This document shows positions 6,831 to 10,289 of a stretch of 10,289 nucleotides of DNA, piece by piece. The stretch lies in NCBI GenBank assembly GCA_946479505.1, contig CAMLGC010000088.1:1-10289 (forward strand), read 5' to 3'. Each line of letters starts with the position of its first letter. Within the stretch, counting starts at the first letter, position 1. The notes beneath the pieces were generated by a model. That model did no database searches. It was not told the origin of the DNA and worked only from the letters and a program-made list of their open reading frames with translations. The position numbers and the translations under genes were made by a program. The DNA comes from an uncultured Sphingomonadaceae bacterium (GTDB lineage: Bacteria > Pseudomonadota > Alphaproteobacteria > Sphingomonadales > Sphingomonadaceae).

Positions 6831-7943
6831 ATGAGAAGCATTTCCGACACGGTGGCGCGGATGAAGGCGATGGCCGGCGCCCCTTCCCTCCCTCCCTTCT
6901 CCGGCGCGGATCGGCTGAGCGATCTTACCGATTTCGGCTCGAACCCCGGCGCGCTGGCCGCGCGCGTCTATATTCCTGCCGATCTGGCACCGCACGCGCC
7001 GCTCGTCGTGGTGGTGCTGCATGGCTGCACCCAGACGGCCGCCAGTTACGATCACGGCTCGGGCTGGTCCGAACTGGCCGATCGTTCCGGATTCGCGCTG
7101 CTTTTTCCCGAGCAGAGGCGCGCCAACAACGCCAATCTGTGCTTCAACTGGTTCGAACCCGGCGACATTCGCCGCAATTCGGGCGAGGCGTTGTCGATCC
7201 GCCAGATGGTGGGGACGGTGCTCGACCTTCACGATCTCGATCCGGCGCGCGTATTCGTTACCGGACTTTCGGCGGGCGGCGCGATGACCTCGGTGATGCT
7301 GGCGACCTATCCGGAGGTGTTTGCCGGTGGCGCGATTATTGCGGGACTGCCGTACGGATCGGCGAGCAGCGTGCCACAGGCGCTCGACCGGATGCGCGGC
7401 CATGGCGGTCCCCAGGAAAGCGGGCTGACGGCGCTGGTGCGTCAGGCCTCGGACCATGACGGCCCCTGGCCGACGATCGCAATCTGGCACGGCACGAGCG
7501 ATGCGACGGTCGCCCCCGTCAATGCCGACGCGATCATCATGCAGTGGCGCACGCTCCACGGCGTTGGGGCCACCCCCAGCGTGAGCGGCCAGGTCGACGG
7601 CTATCCCTATCGCGCCTGGCTCGACGCCGAGGGCCGTACGGCCATCGAGGACTATCGCATCACCGGGTTGGGCCATGGCACGCCACTGGACACCCAAGGC
7701 GAGGATGCTTGTGGCACCAGCGGGGCACACATGCTCGAGGCTCGGATCTCCTCGACAATACGGATCGCGCACTCTTGGGGTATCGCAGGTGCGCCAAAGC
7801 GGACGCCATCGCTCACTCCTGCTCGCGCTTCTGCTGCGGCAAACTTGGTGAAGGCCGGTAATGCAACGCCCGCTCCGCCGAACGAAACCGGCATCGGCAA
7901 GGTGATCGAAGATGCGTTGCGCGCCGCCGGCCTGGTGCGCTGA
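6831..7943 (+). CDS. PHB depolymerase-family esterase (intracellular)
   Basis: A 370-residue alpha/beta-hydrolase of the Esterase_phd (PHB depolymerase) family, cleaving polyhydroxybutyrate or related short esters. The oxyanion-hole motif LHGCTQ is at 63-68, the nucleophile Ser147 in GLSAGGAM, the likely acid Asp224 in WHGTSDATV, and the catalytic His282 in GLGHGTP; FNWF (105-108) is typical of this family. No signal peptide is visible, which suggests a cytoplasmic enzyme acting on storage granules or oligomers. The start is well supported by GAGGAAG six bases before ATG. The Ala/Pro-rich C-terminus (about 318-370) is outside the catalytic domain and ends in a short amphipathic segment (IGKVIEDALRAAGLVR) seen in many sphingomonad members. 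A PhaR-like palindrome and possible promoter lie upstream. An esterase with another substrate remains possible. Confidence 0.92.
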   Translation: MRSISDTVARMKAMAGAPSLPPFSGADRLSDLTDFGSNPGALAARVYIPADLAPHAPLVVVVLHGCTQTAASYDHGSGWSELADRSGFALLFPEQRRANNANLCFNWFEPGDIRRNSGEALSIRQMVGTVLDLHDLDPARVFVTGLSAGGAMTSVMLATYPEVFAGGAIIAGLPYGSASSVPQALDRMRGHGGPQESGLTALVRQASDHDGPWPTIAIWHGTSDATVAPVNADAIIMQWRTLHGVGATPSVSGQVDGYPYRAWLDAEGRTAIEDYRITGLGHGTPLDTQGEDACGTSGAHMLEARISSTIRIAHSWGIAGAPKRTPSLTPARASAAANLVKAGNATPAPPNETGIGKVIEDALRAAGLVR

Positions 7944-8655
7944 GCCGCGCTCGAGACCGGCCAGGCGCCGACGAGCGGCGGCATATGCGCGAGAGCGGCG
8001 GTGACCTCCGCAATCAATGGCGCAACCTGCTTGAGATGTGGCTGCTGCAGATCAAGAGCCGCCAGCCCATGCCGGGTTTCCTACAGAATCGTGAGTTCGA
8101 TTGGCCCTGGAGCATGTGTGCGCAAGGCTTGAGGGAGAAGAAGGGGCAGGCGATGAGGAGGCGAGCGACCCCGGACTCGTGCTTGAACTAGGAGTGTCCC
8201 GCGACACCGCTTCCGAACGAACGGTTTTCAAGCATCTTCGTGGTTGGCTGGCGGGGGCCGCAGAAGTCGCGGTCTGCGATCCATATCTGCTGCAGTTCCG
8301 CCCACGGCGATGTTCGTACAAGTGGGGGCATACGCCGAGACTCTCGCCGGGGACTTCCCGCATTTGGTAACGGTCTCCATCTTTACACGAATGGCTCCCG
8401 CGCTGCGCACGGCTGGATGAAGCCAGACTTCATGATCAGGCAGACGGGGCTGGGCCGAGATGCTGATGCTGTTCGCCCGCACGTTAGGCAGGGTCCGCGA
8501 CAGCTAGGCGCGCCGTTTACGTCTGATCCAATTGCCCGAAGCTGGTCGTCCGTCGCGACATGAACGGCGGCGTCGCGCCATCGCTGCACGCTGGGCGAAG
8601 GGGGGTACAGAGCCGCTTAGTAAGTCATGCTGCCAGTGCCAGTACAGTATAGGCG
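7944..8655. other. 712 bp gap with probable gene debris
   Basis: The gap lies between the convergent ends of the PHB depolymerase and integrase genes. No intact gene is supported. A plus-strand segment from 8101 to 8420 may be a frameshifted PLD-like gene (separate entry). A minus-strand frame around 7970-8085 (DLQQPHLKQVAPLIAEV) reads protein-like but lacks a start and is preceded by a stop. From 8421 to 8655 I see nothing. No tRNA or obvious att core was recognised. Confidence 0.45.
8101..8420 (+). pseudogene. Possible frameshifted PLD-like (MIT_C-type) gene remnant
   Basis: One frame up to about 8300 encodes VFKHLRGWLAGAAEVAVCDP followed by YLLQF. This resembles the helix-strand-DPY entry of PLD-like MIT_C domains (L-x-G-A-x-E-[IV]-x-[IV]-x-DPY). 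That frame then degenerates and ends at 8370, while the +2-shifted frame continues plausibly as AYAETLAGDFPHLVTVSIFT, the expected second helix and strand, until TGA at 8418-8420. The upstream Glu/Gly/Asp-rich stretch is uninformative, there is no good ribosome binding site and no catalytic HxK motif is seen. This is inferred from secondary-structure rhythm and one motif only; chance coding is a real alternative. Confidence 0.25.
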
Positions 8656-9897
8656 CTAAGGCGCATTCTCCTCAGTGGCAGGCTTTCCACTCGCCGTGAA
8701 TTCGCCCCAAGCTTTGAGAAGCTTCCGTCGCAGCTCGATAAATTTTGTCCGCTTGTAGGCGCGAACAACGCGATCGGGCACAGCATGTGCCAATGCTGCC
8801 TCTGCGACCGGATCGGGAATTCCCGGCATTCTTTCGGCTGCCCAATCGCGGAACGAGCTACGGAAGCCGTGCGCGTCGTAGGGTTGCTTCGCCGTCTTCA
8901 GTGACTTCCCGATCGTCATGTCGGACATGGGCTTGCCGCCTTTGCCGGGAAAGATCAGATCGCCAGGTTTCGCTGATCGCTCAGCGCGGAGCTGTTCCAG
9001 CAGATCGAGAGCCTCCTTGTTGAGCGTGATGGTATGCGCCTTTGCCTTGCGACCTTTCATAATTGAGGCAGGTCGATTCCAATCCCTTTTGGCAAAGTCG
9101 ATCTGTTCCCAGCGGGCGAAGCGAACCTCGCCGGGGCGGGCGGCGGTGTAGATCTGGAAGAGTAGCGCTTGTCGGCCGTTGGATGGCACCTTGCTGCGCA
9201 TTTCGGCGACGAACGCCGGCACCTGCACGTATGGCATGGCCCGGAAATTTCCGCCGTCCGGCTGATTGGGCAAGCCGACCGATACGGATCTTCGGGGTGC
9301 CTCGGTGTCACGCCAGCCTTGGCTATGCGAGTAGTCGAGCACCTTGCTGATGTGCTGCCTGACCTTGCGTGCCATCGTCGGTATGCGGAGCCATATCGGC
9401 TTCAGGACGCCGATTATGTTGCTGGCCTCGATCTTGTTGACCCGTCGGTCTCCGAGCGTCGGATAGGCGTGCTCCTCCAAGGATGACAGGAAGGCGGCCG
9501 CGTTCTTTTCCGACCAGCCTTCCTTAAGAGCCTCGTGCGCCGCCTTGGCTGCTTCCTTGAAGGTCGGCGTGCCGTGGTGATGGCGGTCGCGCGCAGCGAT
9601 CGGATCATGTCCCGATTTTGCAATCGTCCGAAGGATTCGCGCCTTTTCCCGCGCTTCAGCGAGGGAGAGGCAATTGCGCTCGAGAATGGGAATGTCGTCG
9701 AGGGCCGCTCGCTCCGAGACAATCCGCGATGCGACATCGACGCTGCCCAGGCCGATGTCGCGGCGCTTGCCACCGACCTGAACACGAAGAACCCATGATC
9801 GGGCCCCACTCGGTTTGACCAGCAACGTAAGCCCTTCGCCATCGGTGTGACGACCGGGCTTCGCGCTCCTTACCGTGGCAGCTGTGAGGCGAGCCAT
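8656..9897 (-). CDS. int: P4-type tyrosine recombinase / integrase
   Basis: A 413-residue integrase of the tyrosine recombinase family, which inserts and excises mobile elements at an att site. The N-terminal DUF4102 arm-binding domain (residues 3-107) starts with LTAATVRSAKPG, then TDGEGLTLLVKPSGARSWVL. A core-binding SAM-like domain follows (about 112-205), then the catalytic domain with Arg254 (TAARPGE), a Lys in the KGRKAKAH beta-hairpin, HGFR (343-346), His371 and nucleophile Tyr381 (RAYKRTKF). All catalytic residues are present, so the enzyme appears functional. I chose ATG 9897 because it has AGGGA upstream and matches family N-termini; the frame is open to ATG 9954, but that start lies upstream of the predicted promoter and lacks a ribosome binding site. 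It marks one end of the probable integrated element. Confidence 0.95.
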   Translation of the reverse strand: MARLTAATVRSAKPGRHTDGEGLTLLVKPSGARSWVLRVQVGGKRRDIGLGSVDVASRIVSERAALDDIPILERNCLSLAEAREKARILRTIAKSGHDPIAARDRHHHGTPTFKEAAKAAHEALKEGWSEKNAAAFLSSLEEHAYPTLGDRRVNKIEASNIIGVLKPIWLRIPTMARKVRQHISKVLDYSHSQGWRDTEAPRRSVSVGLPNQPDGGNFRAMPYVQVPAFVAEMRSKVPSNGRQALLFQIYTAARPGEVRFARWEQIDFAKRDWNRPASIMKGRKAKAHTITLNKEALDLLEQLRAERSAKPGDLIFPGKGGKPMSDMTIGKSLKTAKQPYDAHGFRSSFRDWAAERMPGIPDPVAEAALAHAVPDRVVRAYKRTKFIELRRKLLKAWGEFTASGKPATEENAP

Positions 9898-9898
9898 C

Positions 9899-9917
9899 GT
9901 TCCCTCAATTGTTCCCA
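9899..9917. repeat. Direct repeat GTTCCC x2 at the int start
   Basis: GTTCCC occurs at 9899-9904 and 9912-9917, 13 bases apart, between the int start codon and its -10 element. The first copy overlaps the int Shine-Dalgarno. It could be a site for an excisionase, integrase arm or autorepressor, or chance. Confidence 0.3.
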
Positions 9918-9919
9918 CA

Positions 9920-9948
9920 TCATGGCGCGGTTTAGGCCGAACGTCAAC
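9920..9948 (-). promoter_or_regulatory. Candidate sigma-70 promoter of int
   Basis: On the minus strand TTGACG (9948-9943) and CATGAT (9925-9920) are separated by 17 bases, the optimal spacing; the -35 matches five of six and the -10 four of six consensus positions. The -10 ends 22 bases before the int ATG, giving a short leader that contains the ribosome binding site. This supports the shorter int start. Confidence 0.5.
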
Positions 9949-10078
9949 GAACATTTACGGAACATATCAAGCAGAACGAAAGGGGATGATTGGCAGAAAT
10001 CCGGACGTCAGCGAACAGCAGCGGGCTGCTCATTCTATTTTACGCGGGGCATCCACTCCTCCCCTCGATCCGAAGCCG

Positions 10079-10289
10079 CTATTCGTAGCGTAGCGCCTTG
10101 ACCGGGTTGGTCTGCGCGACGCGCCAGGCGTGGCCGCCGATCGTGGCGATCGCGATCACGAGCGCCAGCAGGCCCGCCACCACGAACGGCGCAGGGCCCA
10201 GCGGCATGCGCACGTCGAAGCCGTTGAGCCAGTTGCGCATCACCCACCAGGCGATTGGCCAGGCGATGATGTTCGCGATCAGCACCGGA
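10079..10289 (-). CDS. FtsX/MacB-type ABC transporter permease (C-terminal part)
   Basis: The last 69 residues of a permease whose 5' part lies beyond the right edge of the window. Two hydrophobic segments are visible (LIANIIAWPIAWWVM and FVVAGLLALVIAIATI). The ending AWRVAQTNPVKALRYE is the hallmark C-terminus of FtsX-domain permeases of the MacB/LolC type, which work with an ATPase in lipoprotein, peptide or drug export. The substrate cannot be inferred from this fragment. Its stop is 182 bp from the int start, and it probably belongs to the resident chromosome flanking the element. Confidence 0.9.
   Translation of the reverse strand, partial: PVLIANIIAWPIAWWVMRNWLNGFDVRMPLGPAPFVVAGLLALVIAIATIGGHAWRVAQTNPVKALRYE

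Noticed and set aside
6678..7772. 364-codon minus-strand open frame over the PHB depolymerase gene
   Set aside because: Arg/His/Gly-rich translation with no motifs; shadow of the depolymerase codon pattern.
9898..9954. Longer integrase start at 9954
   Set aside because: No ribosome binding site, upstream of the best promoter, and family proteins begin at MARLTA.
1..10289. CRISPR array, tRNA, rRNA or IS element
   Set aside because: No regularly spaced repeats, no cloverleaf-like sequence recognised and no transposase motifs or terminal inverted repeats seen by eye; a tRNAscan run would settle the tRNA point.

Overview
The window looks like a stretch of a high-GC alphaproteobacterial genome, most probably a sphingomonad (Sphingomonadales). 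The evidence is the composition, a cysteine-less MucR-type regulator, a PHB depolymerase, an alphaproteobacterial-type tyrosine recombinase and DUF6894/DUF3606 genes. It reads as accessory DNA between two genes cut by the window edges: a YcbB-like L,D-transpeptidase on the left (1-815, +) and an FtsX/MacB-type ABC transporter permease on the right (10079-10289, -).

Layout. After the transpeptidase comes about 620 bp with no convincing gene. A minus-strand block then holds ihfB (1434-1712), mucR (1745-2251), a broken traD-like conjugation gene (about 2305-2637) and a CLC-type Cl-/H+ antiporter (2645-3937). Divergent from clc is a DUF6894-type gene (4150-4413, +) interrupted by one in-frame TGA. 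Convergent with that is a membrane-anchored Ala/Lys/Arg/Pro-rich DUF3606 protein (4459-5148, -). A 474 bp divergent spacer leads to a manganese catalase (5623-6570, +) and then an intracellular PHB depolymerase (6831-7943, +) with a candidate PhaR-like operator. Next are about 700 bp of gene debris, possibly including a frameshifted PLD-like gene. A P4-type tyrosine integrase (8656-9897, -) with a recognisable promoter lies about 180 bp from the end of the ABC permease gene.

How it fits together. Integrase, traD remnant, interrupted small genes and long gene-poor gaps point to an old, decaying integrated element. The intact cargo is two DNA-architectural regulators (MucR and IHF-beta, likely one operon) plus stress and storage functions: peroxide removal, chloride/proton exchange, polyhydroxybutyrate mobilisation and a DUF3606 protein. 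I found no clearly new defence or other multi-gene system. The most interesting signals are two genes with single in-frame stops, absent from any simple gene list, the DUF3606 fusion architecture and the MucR-IHF pair.
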